A stretch of DNA of 64,000 nt. Source: Actinopolyspora halophila DSM 43834 (GTDB taxonomy: Bacteria; Actinomycetota; Actinomycetes; Mycobacteriales; Pseudonocardiaceae). The position numbers and the translations under genes were made by a program. The notes under the pieces were generated by a model. It worked only from the letters and a program-made list of their open reading frames with translations, ran no database searches and had not been told where the DNA came from. Every line of letters starts with the position of its first letter. The first letter of the stretch is position 1. Below, piece by piece: positions 45,083-53,064 of the stretch. The stretch covers positions 3,203,276-3,267,275 of the forward strand of contig NZ_AQUI01000002.1 of the NCBI RefSeq assembly GCF_000371785.1, in the 5' to 3' direction.

Positions 45083-46014
45083 CGTGACCTCCGGGCGGAA
45101 AACCGCATCACCACGGCCGAGAGCACCGCCGAAACCAGACCGAGCAGCACGGAGGCAGCCGCGGCCCGACCGTAGTCGCCGGCGACGAAGGCCGAGTCGT
45201 AGACGTAGAGGCTGGGGGTCCAGGTGCTGGTTACCGCCCCGGTGAAGCTCTGCAGCACGAGCGGTTCGGTGAACAGCTGCAACGCACCGATGATCGTGAA
45301 CACCAGCCCCACGAACAGGGTGGGTCTGATGGAGGGCAGCTTCACCGACAACGCGGTACGTATCGGCCCCGCACCGTCCACACGGGCCGCCTCCAGCAGC
45401 TCACGGGGAACCGTCCGCAACGCGGTGTAAAAAATGATCATGTTGTAGCCCATCCACTGCCAGGTGGCGATGTTGACCACCGACGGCAGGATGCCGTTCG
45501 CCCCCAGCGGGTCGATCGGAGCGATGGAACTGATCGGGCCGATGTCGGGGCTGTAGAGATACCCCCAGATCAGCCCGGCGATCACTCCGGGAACCGCGTA
45601 GGGCAGGAACACCGCGAGCAACCAGACCTGCTTCAACCGCGCGACCGCGGAGTCGATCAGCAGCGCCACGACCAGCGCACCACCGAGCATCAGCGGCACC
45701 TGGATCACGGCGTACAGCGCGACGTTGCCGACACCGTGCAGAAAATCGGGGTCGGTGACGACATCGGCGTAGTTGCCGAGGGCGACGAAAGCACGGCTGG
45801 GCCCCGAGAAACCCAATCCGCTCAACCGTTCGGTGAACAGACTCAGGTACAACGCGTACGTGACCGGGGCCAGCACCGTACCGATCAGCAGCAGGGCGAA
45901 GGGTGCGCACAACAGCGCCGCCGCGCCACCGAAACGCGGCATCCGCCCCGCCGTGGTTCTGCCGAGCACGGCTCCGCCGCCGGAACGCACACCACCGGAA
46001 GTGCTCCGGCTCAT
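45079..46014 (-). CDS. ABC sugar transporter permease (MalF type)
   Basis: Second CUT1 permease (311 aa, six helices). The EAA loop is ELLEAARVDGAGPIRTALSV followed by KLPSIRPTLFVG. LFTERLSGLGFSGPSRAFVA with LGNYADVV is the usual periplasmic segment, and WQWMGYNMIIFYTALRTVPR precedes the loop. The start ATG 46014 overlaps the binding-protein stop (ATGA). Confidence 0.92.
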   Translation of the reverse strand: MSRSTSGGVRSGGGAVLGRTTAGRMPRFGGAAALLCAPFALLLIGTVLAPVTYALYLSLFTERLSGLGFSGPSRAFVALGNYADVVTDPDFLHGVGNVALYAVIQVPLMLGGALVVALLIDSAVARLKQVWLLAVFLPYAVPGVIAGLIWGYLYSPDIGPISSIAPIDPLGANGILPSVVNIATWQWMGYNMIIFYTALRTVPRELLEAARVDGAGPIRTALSVKLPSIRPTLFVGLVFTIIGALQLFTEPLVLQSFTGAVTSTWTPSLYVYDSAFVAGDYGRAAAASVLLGLVSAVLSAVVMRFSARRSR

Positions 46015-47366
46015 GTCGATCCCCCCTCGATGACCGACAGCCCCGAACCGCGCATGGACCGCACCGAATCGTGCTGGACCCGCTCGATCGCCTCCACCAG
46101 CGTGCTTCCCCCGGCCGCGACCGGGCTGAACCGGTTCTCCAGGGTCGAGAAGAGCCCGAGTGCCGTCGGCCCCCAGGTCCAGTCGGACACCCGACGCACG
46201 GCCTCGTCCAGCACGTCGTAGATGGGCTCGCCGAGGAAGTAGCCGCTCCGGTAGCTCTCCCGGGCCACGGCACGGTTGGGAACGTAGGCTGGCAGCAGTG
46301 TGGTGAACGAAGCGGCGATCCTGGGCACCTCGGGATCGGTGCTGAGCCAGCGCAGGAAGGTCAACGCCGCTTCGGGCACGTCACTGTCGGCCGAGACCGC
46401 GAACGCGCTGCCGCCCTGCATGCCGGTCGAGGGAACTCCGTCCCAGGTCGGCAACGTCGTCACCGCCCACCGCCCCGAATCCTGCGGGATGGACTTGTTC
46501 AACGTTCCGGCGCTCCACGCCGCTCCCAGCAGGCTCCACAACCTGCCCTCGTGCATCGACGCGATCCAGTCCTGGGTACCGATTCCGTCGCTGCGCACCA
46601 GGTCCGCGTCGATCAGCTCCTGCCAGTAGCGCGCGGTGCGCACGGTGCCCGCACCGCCGATGTCGACCTCCCAGCTGTCCCCCCGGACCTGCCACCACGG
46701 GTCGCGCGCCTGCCAGGCCATCCCGGCGAAGAACGAACCGTCGTTGAGCGGAAACGTGGTGAACCGAGCCGCCGGATCGATCCGCCGCACCTCTTCGGCG
46801 GTCGTGCGGAACTGTTCCCAGTCGCTCGGCACCGCGAGCCCGTGGGCGTCGAACAGGTCCTTGCGGTAGTACAGGACCATCGGGGCCACGTCGAAGGGGA
46901 CCGCCCACGTCCGGCCGTCCGGCCGGACCGACCGCCACGCCGCGGAGGAGTAGCCGGAGGCGAGATCGGACATGTCCTCGGTGATCTCGCGCAGCCCACC
47001 GCTCGTCAGAACCTGCGGAAGCCCCTGGTACTCGACGTGCATGATGTCCGGCGCGTTGTGCGCGCGGATGGCGTTCGTCTGTTGGGCGTAGCCCCCGGAC
47101 AGTCCACCCGCGAGCACGTTCAGGTCGACGAAGACCTCGCGCTGCGACGCGTTGAAGGCCTCCACGTAGCGGTCCATGCCCGTCAACCAGGACCACATCG
47201 TGACCCTGGTGGCTCCGGAAGCGGCCGTGCGCGAAGCGCACCCGGACAGGGAACCGGCCAACATCGCTCCCGCACCCGCCGCACCCGCCGTGCGCAGCAG
47301 CGTGCGGCGGGAGACGGTCGCCGGCCGTTCACCGGAACGGGGCTCGCCACCTCTCGCTTCGTCCAT
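46011..47366 (-). CDS. Sugar-binding lipoprotein of the ABC importer
   Basis: Extracytoplasmic solute-binding protein, family 1 (451 aa). The N-terminus carries a Tat-type signal (VSRRTLLRTAGAAGAGAMLA) and a lipobox LSGC, so it is probably Tat-exported and lipid-anchored. The fold motifs are TMWSWLTGMDRYVEAFNASQ, AVPFDVAPMVLYYRKDLFDA and GMQGGSAFAVSADSDVPEAA with LTFLRWLS. ATG 47366 follows GGGAGG. It is the first gene of a seven-gene operon (binding protein, two permeases, dehydrogenase, DUF2264, GH42, GH43), transcribed from repeat copy B. The ligand is probably a galactose-rich oligosaccharide. Confidence 0.92.
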   Translation of the reverse strand: MDEARGGEPRSGERPATVSRRTLLRTAGAAGAGAMLAGSLSGCASRTAASGATRVTMWSWLTGMDRYVEAFNASQREVFVDLNVLAGGLSGGYAQQTNAIRAHNAPDIMHVEYQGLPQVLTSGGLREITEDMSDLASGYSSAAWRSVRPDGRTWAVPFDVAPMVLYYRKDLFDAHGLAVPSDWEQFRTTAEEVRRIDPAARFTTFPLNDGSFFAGMAWQARDPWWQVRGDSWEVDIGGAGTVRTARYWQELIDADLVRSDGIGTQDWIASMHEGRLWSLLGAAWSAGTLNKSIPQDSGRWAVTTLPTWDGVPSTGMQGGSAFAVSADSDVPEAALTFLRWLSTDPEVPRIAASFTTLLPAYVPNRAVARESYRSGYFLGEPIYDVLDEAVRRVSDWTWGPTALGLFSTLENRFSPVAAGGSTLVEAIERVQHDSVRSMRGSGLSVIEGGST

Positions 47367-47481
47367 GAAGCCTCCCGCTCTCTCCGTGGCTGGGTGATGA
47401 CAGTCACCTCACCCCGTGGCATAGTTCCGAGTCAACACAATCGCAACCAAGCGTTCACAATCGATCAGAAACGAAACCGCC
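47357..47481 (-). repeat. Regulatory repeat, copy B (upstream of the ABC operon)
   Basis: About 125 bases matching 35641-35766 in the same direction relative to the gene served. It covers the lipoprotein start codon, its ribosome-binding site, a TTGACT box and the fully kept upstream block GTTTCGTTTCTGATCGATTG. It lies in the intergenic region shared with the divergent DeoR/LacI-type regulator, which is the obvious binding protein. Confidence 0.75.
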
Positions 47482-47607
47482 TGCTGTGCGTTCGTGTTGG
47501 ATCCGCCTGCCCGATTCGGACGAACGGGTGCCACCAAACGGCCGGTCCGGCCCGATCGGACGGACGTTCGACGCACTCACCGGCGGTTGGAATCGGAAAA
47601 ACCGACC

Positions 47608-48720
47608 ATGACCCTCTCCGCCGAACGGCAGAAACTCATCCTCGCCACCGTTCGTCAGCACGGCGCCGTCCGGATATCCGACCTCGTCGAGCGCTTGGAG
47701 GTCACAGCCGTGACCGTCCGCCGCGACGTGAAGGAACTGGCCGACCGAGGACTGGTCGCACGCGTCCACGGCGGAATCACCCTGCCGCAGCGCCCCGAGA
47801 ACAATGACCGACCGGGCACCGGCGGCAACTCGGTGGGCGGCTCCACCAGGACCCTGGCCGGCATGGTCACCCCCTCGGTGGAGTACTACTGGCCCGCCGT
47901 GATCAAAGGCGCGCAGGCGACGATGGCCTCCTCCAACGGGAGGCTGGTGCTGCGCGCCTCCTCCTACGACTCCACGGAGGACAGAAGGCAGGTCACCAAA
48001 CTGCTGGAACACGGTGTCCAAGTGATGCTGGTAGCTCCGACGACCACGGGGCACGAAGGTGTCGAGCTGCTCAGATGGCTCGGCTCGCTGCGCGTGCCCG
48101 TCGTGCTGCTGGAACGCCTGCCACCACCCGAGCTCCCCACGCTGGCACTGGACGCAGTCACCTCCGCGCACGACGTGGGAGCGGGGTTGGCGATGCGCCA
48201 CCTGATCACGCTCGGCCACCGAAAACTGGGGATTCTCACCTCCCGGTCCAGCCCCACGAGCAGAATGCTGCGTCGCGGGTGGAAGGAGGCGCTCGACTCG
48301 TTGGGAATCCCCGAGACCGATGACCTCGAGGTCGAGGTCCCCACGTACGGCTCGACCGGGTGGGGCGACGCCTACGACGAGGTGCTGCGCCGCTGCAGCC
48401 GGGAGAACATCACCGGGCTGCTCGTGCACTCCGACCGCGAGGCGGTCGGCATGGTCGAGCGGGCGCGCGATCTCGGCATAGAAGTCCCCGGGGAACTCGC
48501 CGTGCTGGCCTACGACGACGAGATCGCGGCCGCCTCGGACCCACCGCTGACGGCGATACGCCCGCCGAAACACCGCGTCGGGGCGCTCGCGGCCGAACTG
48601 GCGCTGACCAGGACCGTGGAGAACGCCGACCGGCCGGTGCACCGCGTGCAGCTCTGGCCCACCCTGCACGTGCGCGAAACCTGCGGAGCCACCGATAACA
48701 CCGAGTCCCCGGCCGGCTGA
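47608..48720 (+). CDS. Chimeric regulator: DeoR-type HTH with LacI-type sensor domain
   Basis: 370-aa regulator. Residues 1-60 are a DeoR helix-turn-helix (SAERQKLILATVRQHGAVRI, SDLVERLEVTAVTVRRDVKE, LADRGLVARVHGGI). The rest is not the DeoR sensor but a periplasmic-binding LacI/PurR fold (PSVEYYWPAVIKGAQATMAS, DAVTSAHDVGAGLAMRHLIT, LGHRKLGILTSRSSPTS, LLVHSDREAVGMVERARDLG, LAVLAYDDEIAAASDPPLTA). ATG 47608 fits both domains; upstream starts at 47494 lack support. It is divergent from the ABC operon and likely senses the imported sugar and controls repeat copies A and B. Confidence 0.88.
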   Translation: MTLSAERQKLILATVRQHGAVRISDLVERLEVTAVTVRRDVKELADRGLVARVHGGITLPQRPENNDRPGTGGNSVGGSTRTLAGMVTPSVEYYWPAVIKGAQATMASSNGRLVLRASSYDSTEDRRQVTKLLEHGVQVMLVAPTTTGHEGVELLRWLGSLRVPVVLLERLPPPELPTLALDAVTSAHDVGAGLAMRHLITLGHRKLGILTSRSSPTSRMLRRGWKEALDSLGIPETDDLEVEVPTYGSTGWGDAYDEVLRRCSRENITGLLVHSDREAVGMVERARDLGIEVPGELAVLAYDDEIAAASDPPLTAIRPPKHRVGALAAELALTRTVENADRPVHRVQLWPTLHVRETCGATDNTESPAG

Positions 48721-48726
48721 CCCCGG

Positions 48727-48760
48727 TGAGCGGGGAAGCCCCCGATCTCCTCCCCGCTCA
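48727..48760. terminator. Terminator after the DeoR/LacI regulator
   Basis: TGAGCGGGGA and TCCCCGCTCA form a perfect 10-bp stem with a 14-base loop, 6 bases after the stop and 29 bases before the convergent remnant's end. Confidence 0.65.
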
Positions 48761-48789
48761 TCACCCGGAGCGGTCTCCCCGCGGTGGAC

Positions 48790-49105
48790 TCAACCGCGGT
48801 GGCCGGTCACCCGACCGATCCACGCGATGAACTCCTCCGGGTCCTCGTTGGCGCCGTGCCCGGCGTCCCAGTACATCGCGGTATCGACGTCGGCGCCCAG
48901 GTTCTCCAACCCCGCGGTGAGATTGCCGACGACCGTCAGCGAGGTGTCGGTGTCCTTGGTCCCGACCCGGATCCACCAGTGCTCGGCCCGACGATGGTGC
49001 CTGTTGCCGATGAAGTGCATCGGGTTCATCATGTCGAGCTTGGCCGGGATGTCCTCGGCGAGCCGCGCGGTGTCGTCACCGGTGGCGTGGCGCAGGCTGT
49101 AACGC
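48790..49105 (-). pseudogene. C-terminal remnant of an alpha/beta hydrolase (tannase-like)
   Basis: About 105 codons from the insertion-element end to a normal stop. The coding part reads RHATGDDTARLAEDIPAKLD, then HWWIRVGTKDTDTSLTVVGN, NLTAGLENLGADVDTAMYWD and AGHGANEDPEEFIAWIGRV. The last His and the Asp before TDTSLT are in positions of the catalytic triad's C-terminal members in subtype B tannase/feruloyl esterase-like hydrolases. The N-terminal two thirds, including the nucleophile Ser, are not found on the other side of the element. A start inside the element end (ATG 49143) would be accidental. Confidence 0.75.
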
Positions 49106-49236
49106 TTGACTTCCTCCCTGCCCTGAAGGGTGGGGATTCCCATCGGGCTCGCGCCCGATAGTTCCTGCTTCGTCGCCGACTGCTGAAGGGAGGACCCTTG
49201 CAGGCTGACACCGGCTCCACAGGCTTCGCCGGGGTT
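49106..49236 (-). ncRNA. Probable omegaRNA (reRNA) region of tnpB
   Basis: From the tnpB stop to the right end the minus strand carries 131 noncoding bases finishing in the family hairpin. TnpB nucleases use an RNA made from this part plus the flank as guide. The first flanking bases, 49105 downwards (GCGTTACAGCCTGCGC...), would be the guide. Confidence 0.5.
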
Positions 49237-50397
49237 CTACCCGGCTACCGCTCGACCAGCGGCCAGGATGTTCTTCGCGGCGTTGTGGTCCCGGTCGTGC
49301 CGGGTGCCGCAGTCGGGGCACGTCCAGTGCCGCACCGACAGCTTCAGATGGTTCAGCAGGAGCCCACAGGCGGAACACGTCTTCGACGAGGGGTACCAGC
49401 GGTCCACCACCAGCAGCCGTTTGCCCGCGCGGGCGGTCTTGTACTCCAGCTGACGCCGGAACTCGCCCAACGCCGCGTCCAGCACGCGCCGGTTCAGCCC
49501 GGCCTTGGCGCGCACGTTGCGGCCCGGCTTGTCCACAGTGCCCTTGGCCGAGCTGGTCATGCCGGACACGTTGAGGTCTTCGATCGCGATCGTGTCGGCA
49601 CGGCGCACCAGGTTCGTGGACGTGCGGTGCAGGAAATCCTGCCGCGCGTGGCGGACCTTGCGATGCGCACGAGCGACCTTGGTCTTGGCCTTGCGGCGGT
49701 TATTCGAACCGCGCTGTGTGCGGGCCATCATCCGCTGATAACGGGCCAGGTTGCGGGCCTTGCGGTCCACGTGCTTCGGGTTGGCGACGGTTTCACCCGT
49801 GGACAGGGTGGCGAAGTCGGCCACCCCGAGGTCGATGCCGATGGCCTCGCCGGTCGGTGCGGCGGGTTCGGGCTCGTCGGTGTCCACGGCGAAGGTGACG
49901 TACCAGCGCCCGTCCGGCTCGCGGGAGACGACCACCATCGTCGGGTTCAACGACGCCAGTAAGTCGACCTCCCAGGACCACACGAAGTCCAACGGCGTGG
50001 ATTGCTTCGCCAGCGTCAACTGCCCGGCACGCAGCTTGAACGCGCTGCGGGTGTAGTGCGCCGACTGGCGTCCGTTGCGAGACTTGAACCGTGGATATTT
50101 CGCGCGTCCGGCGAAGAAGTTCTGGAACGCGGTGTGCTGGTGCCGCAAGGTCTGCTGCAACGGCACGCTGGACACCTCGGACAAAAACGCCAGATCGTCC
50201 GTGCGCTTCCACGCCGCCAGCTGCGCGTCCGTCTCTGTGTACGAGGTGGTACGGCCTTCGGTGTGGTAGACGCGGTGCCGCGCATCGAGAGTCTTGTTCC
50301 ACACCAGGCGCACGCACCCGAACGTGCGGCCCAACTGGGTCGCCTGCTCGGGGGCCGGGTAAGCCCGAACCTTGTACGCCGTCCGCACACTGATCAT
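49237..50397 (-). CDS. tnpB: TnpB, RNA-guided transposon-encoded nuclease
   Basis: 386-aa TnpB (OrfB). It starts MISVRTAYKVRAYPAPEQAT at ATG 50397. The N-terminal RNA-binding part has NKTLDARHRVYHTEGRTTSY and PRFKSRNGRQSAHYTRSAFK. The RuvC-like catalytic residues are all present: GIDLGVADFATLSTGE (Asp), ADTIAIEDLNVSGM (Glu) and RDHNAAKNIL (Asp). The zinc ribbon is SKTCSACGLLLNHLKLSVRH followed by WTCPDCG. So the nuclease looks intact. An upstream frame extension to 50451 lacks family similarity. Confidence 0.93.
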   Translation of the reverse strand: MISVRTAYKVRAYPAPEQATQLGRTFGCVRLVWNKTLDARHRVYHTEGRTTSYTETDAQLAAWKRTDDLAFLSEVSSVPLQQTLRHQHTAFQNFFAGRAKYPRFKSRNGRQSAHYTRSAFKLRAGQLTLAKQSTPLDFVWSWEVDLLASLNPTMVVVSREPDGRWYVTFAVDTDEPEPAAPTGEAIGIDLGVADFATLSTGETVANPKHVDRKARNLARYQRMMARTQRGSNNRRKAKTKVARAHRKVRHARQDFLHRTSTNLVRRADTIAIEDLNVSGMTSSAKGTVDKPGRNVRAKAGLNRRVLDAALGEFRRQLEYKTARAGKRLLVVDRWYPSSKTCSACGLLLNHLKLSVRHWTCPDCGTRHDRDHNAAKNILAAGRAVAG

Positions 50398-50510
50398 TTT
50401 ACACGACAGTCGATCTTGAGTAAGCGCGGGTGCATGGCCACCCGGAACCACTCAGGACCGGCCCCTCCCCGGCGCGAACGCCGGAGCTTCCACCAATAGG
50501 AGAACTGGTG

Positions 50511-51191
50511 ATGGCACAGCAGCAGACCGACCAGCAGGCTGCACGATCGGAACCAGTGCTCGACGCGATCCGCGAGGCCATCACGAACGGCGAGTTCGCC
50601 CCCAACCAGCGCCTGGTCGAGATCGAACTCTCCGAGCGATTCGGAGCCAGCCGCGCCGCCGTGCGCAACGCCATCGTGCAGCTGGCGGGCGAAGGACTGG
50701 TGGAGCGCATCCAGAACCGTGGTGCGCGGGTGCGTGCGATCTCGCTGGACGAGGCCATCGAGATCACCGAGGTGCGCATGGCCCTGGAGGGACTCTGCGC
50801 GGCCAAAGCCGCCGAACGAGCCGCGGAGGAGGACCGCACACAGCTGCGCGAGATCGGCGAACGGATGCGCGATGCGGTCTCCTCGGGGGACCTGTTCGGC
50901 TACTCGGAGCTGAACAAGCAGCTGCACGAGCTGATCCTGCGGATCAGCGACCAGAGCACCGCGCGCACCGTGCTCGGGCGGCTGCGCGGACAGAACGTGC
51001 GCCACCAGTTCCGGCTGGCGATGCACCCCGGCCGACCGAACGAGTCACTGCCCCAGCACCTGGCGATCATCGACGCGCTCTGCGACGGCAGTCCGACCGC
51101 CGCCGAAGCCGCGATGCGCGAGCACCTGCGCAGCGTGATCGACGCGCTGCCCGAGGTCGACCGGACCCAGTCGCGAGGCTACGGTCGGTGA
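50511..51191 (+). CDS. GntR-family regulator (FCD domain)
   Basis: 226-aa FadR-type regulator. The winged helix is VLDAIREAITNGEFAPNQRL, VEIELSERFGASRAAVRNAI and VQLAGEGLVERIQNRG. The FCD part has EITEVRMALEGLCAAKAAER and ELNKQLHELILRISDQSTAR, with HLAIIDALCDGSPTAAEAAM and REHLRS. ATG 50511 is preceded by AATAGGAG. It lies beyond the left end of the insertion element and may once have controlled the now broken hydrolase gene; this is a guess. Confidence 0.9.
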   Translation: MAQQQTDQQAARSEPVLDAIREAITNGEFAPNQRLVEIELSERFGASRAAVRNAIVQLAGEGLVERIQNRGARVRAISLDEAIEITEVRMALEGLCAAKAAERAAEEDRTQLREIGERMRDAVSSGDLFGYSELNKQLHELILRISDQSTARTVLGRLRGQNVRHQFRLAMHPGRPNESLPQHLAIIDALCDGSPTAAEAAMREHLRSVIDALPEVDRTQSRGYGR

Positions 51192-51940
51192 ACGCGCGGC
51201 ACTGAGGCAGCCCACGGAACTCGGGCGACAGCGACCGCGATCGTGGCGGCCACATCGCCGCGGGGTTTCGACGACCGTGAACACCGAGCCGTGACCGAGC
51301 AGCGCGGCCGGCGCTCCGGCCCGTGACGGCCGGGGCGCGCCGACCTCAGGACACGTGCGGCGGAACCAGTGTTCCCGCGCCGGGTCGCCACGCCCCGTGA
51401 GCCCGGTGCGCCGCGGACCACCGATCGTGCTCGCTTCGGCCCTACCCGCACCAACGCTCCCCCGGGATTCGCACCAACGCTCCCCCGCGGTCGCTCCCCC
51501 GCGGTCGACCACACGAGAGCGCTCACCGGGATGCCCGGCTTCCCGAGTTCCCCGGAAACGAGAACGCGCAGCCGGGAATCAAAAGCACTCACTCCGCGCG
51601 GCGAATTCCTCCCCTTTCCGCTCCCCTCCGCGCCACCGAATCCTCGTGGATCGCGGCGGACGCGGAAACGGCACTCGACGAATCCGCGGCGGCAAACTCC
51701 GCTCCCGGCCGCGGATCTCGCCCCGCACACGCCTTCCGGGGCATCACCGCAGGTCACTGCGATGCAGGTACCACTCGACGGGACCCAGGTCGACGCATCA
51801 ACACCACCCCGTCATCCAAACCCGGTCAGATGACAGAGGCGAATACCGACCAGGCACCCCTAGATTCGAAGTTGTCAATCGAGAACACGCGGAGGCCATC
51901 GGAAAAGCCACCGCACCGCACCGAAACCGCGAGGCCGACT
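51192..51940. other. Long intergenic stretch with a short tandem repeat
   Basis: 749 bases without a credible gene. CGCACCAACGCTCCCCCG occurs twice (51447-51464, 51470-51487), followed by two copies of GCTCCCCCGCGGTCG. Frames here are Arg/Pro/Gly-rich. Confidence 0.5.
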
Positions 51941-52522
51941 ATGTCCGAGGAAAGTTTGCGTCTTGCCGTGCTGATGGGCAGCGTCCGCGAAGGGCGTTTC
52001 GGCCCCACAGTGGCGAACTGGTTCGCCGACCAGGCCCGTCAGCACGGCAGCATGGAGGTCGACCTGATCGACCTGGCCGACACACCGCTGCCGGTGACCC
52101 TGACGTCCCAGCCCGAGCCCGAGGTGGCCGAGATGCTGGCCACGCTCACCCCGCGTCTGGAAGCCGCCGACGCGTTCGTCGTGGTCACCCCCGAGTACAA
52201 CCACAGCTTTCCCGCCGCGCTGAAAAGCGCCATCGACTGGCACTACACCCAGTGGCGGGCCAAACCGGTCGGGTTCGTCTCCTACGGCGGCATGGGCGGT
52301 GGGCTCCGAGCGGTGGAGCAGTTGCGACTGGTACTGGCCGAGATGCACGCCGTGACCATCCGCGACGGCGTCAGCCTCCACATGGTCTGGGAGAAGTTCG
52401 ACCACGAGGGCCAGGCAGTCGACCCCAACAGCAACGCCGCGGCCAAGACCATGCTCGACCAGCTCACCTGGTGGGCCGCGGCCCTGCACACGGCCCGTAC
52501 CCACCATCCCTACACCGCCTGA
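51941..52522 (+). CDS. NADPH-dependent FMN reductase
   Basis: Flavodoxin-like reductase (193 aa). Motifs: LRLAVLMGSVREGRFGPTVA (the GSxREGR phosphate loop), DAFVVVTPEYNHSFPAALKS followed by AIDW (PEYN is the family signature), and KPVGFVSYGGMGGGLRAVEQ. ATG 51941 has GAGG 6 bases upstream. An upstream in-frame Met at 51830 adds 37 unrelated residues and is not preferred. The gene stands before a VOC gene. Quinone or chromate-type reduction is possible. Confidence 0.9.
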   Translation: MSEESLRLAVLMGSVREGRFGPTVANWFADQARQHGSMEVDLIDLADTPLPVTLTSQPEPEVAEMLATLTPRLEAADAFVVVTPEYNHSFPAALKSAIDWHYTQWRAKPVGFVSYGGMGGGLRAVEQLRLVLAEMHAVTIRDGVSLHMVWEKFDHEGQAVDPNSNAAAKTMLDQLTWWAAALHTARTHHPYTA

Positions 52523-52624
52523 GCGAGACGAAACGCTCGGACGATTCGCCCCTGTCCGGCCTCGGCGTCCGCCACCGCCCGGCACCGGACGCCCCCCGGT
52601 CCACGTGTGAAAGGAAACAAGACG

Positions 52625-52957
52625 ATGTTCGGCAAGTTCATGGTGCGCTTGGTCAAGTGCGACGACCTCGAGGCGATGACCACCTTCTACCGGGACAAGC
52701 TCGGACTCACGGTGACCAACGACCACAGTCCCGAATGGATCGCCTTCGACGACGGGATCGGAGGGGAATTCGTCCTGGGCAAGGCCAGCCCGATCGGTGA
52801 CGCCACGGTGACGCTGGCCTTCACCGGCTCCCCCGATCTCACCGCGGCCCGGCAAGCACTGCTCGACGAGGAACCGACCGAGATCGCCGGGCACGACACC
52901 GGAAAGAGTTTCTGGGTCCAGGACCCCGACGGAAACTACGTCGGCTTCGCCGACTGA
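52625..52957 (+). CDS. VOC (glyoxalase/bleomycin resistance) family protein
   Basis: Single-domain vicinal-oxygen-chelate protein (110 aa). It shows DDLEAMTTFYRDKLGLTVTN, PEWIAFDDGIGGEFVLGK and the C-terminal KSFWVQDPDGNYVGFAD, where the usual metal Glu is replaced by FAD. ATG 52625 follows AAAGGAA; GTG 52607 is an alternative start. Probably in one transcript with the FMN reductase. Its ligand is unknown. Confidence 0.87.
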   Translation: MFGKFMVRLVKCDDLEAMTTFYRDKLGLTVTNDHSPEWIAFDDGIGGEFVLGKASPIGDATVTLAFTGSPDLTAARQALLDEEPTEIAGHDTGKSFWVQDPDGNYVGFAD

Positions 52958-53064
52958 GACGACAGCACCCGGCCGACCTGTTCCCGCGTGGTCCGGCGCG
53001 TCGCAACCTCCCGCGCCGGGCCACGTGCGACCCACTTCTTCCGTTCTCGGGGCCAGGAGCTCAC

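Larger units (their letters stand above)
49106..50419 (-). mobile_element. IS200/IS605-group element with tnpB only (IS1341-like)
   Basis: The element carries one gene, tnpB, and no tnpA. The right end has the usual GC hairpin with a TTCA loop (CCCACCC-TTCA-GGGCAGGG) and ends in ...GAAGTCAA at 49106 (minus-strand reading). The left end is placed after a TTAC at 50423-50420, based on the IS608 rule (TTAC before the left end, TCAA at the right end); this boundary is tentative. Confidence 0.6.

Noticed and set aside
51179-51757. Minus-strand frame of 192 codons in the long gap
   Set aside because: Arg/Gly/Ser-rich, no motif and no ribosome-binding site.
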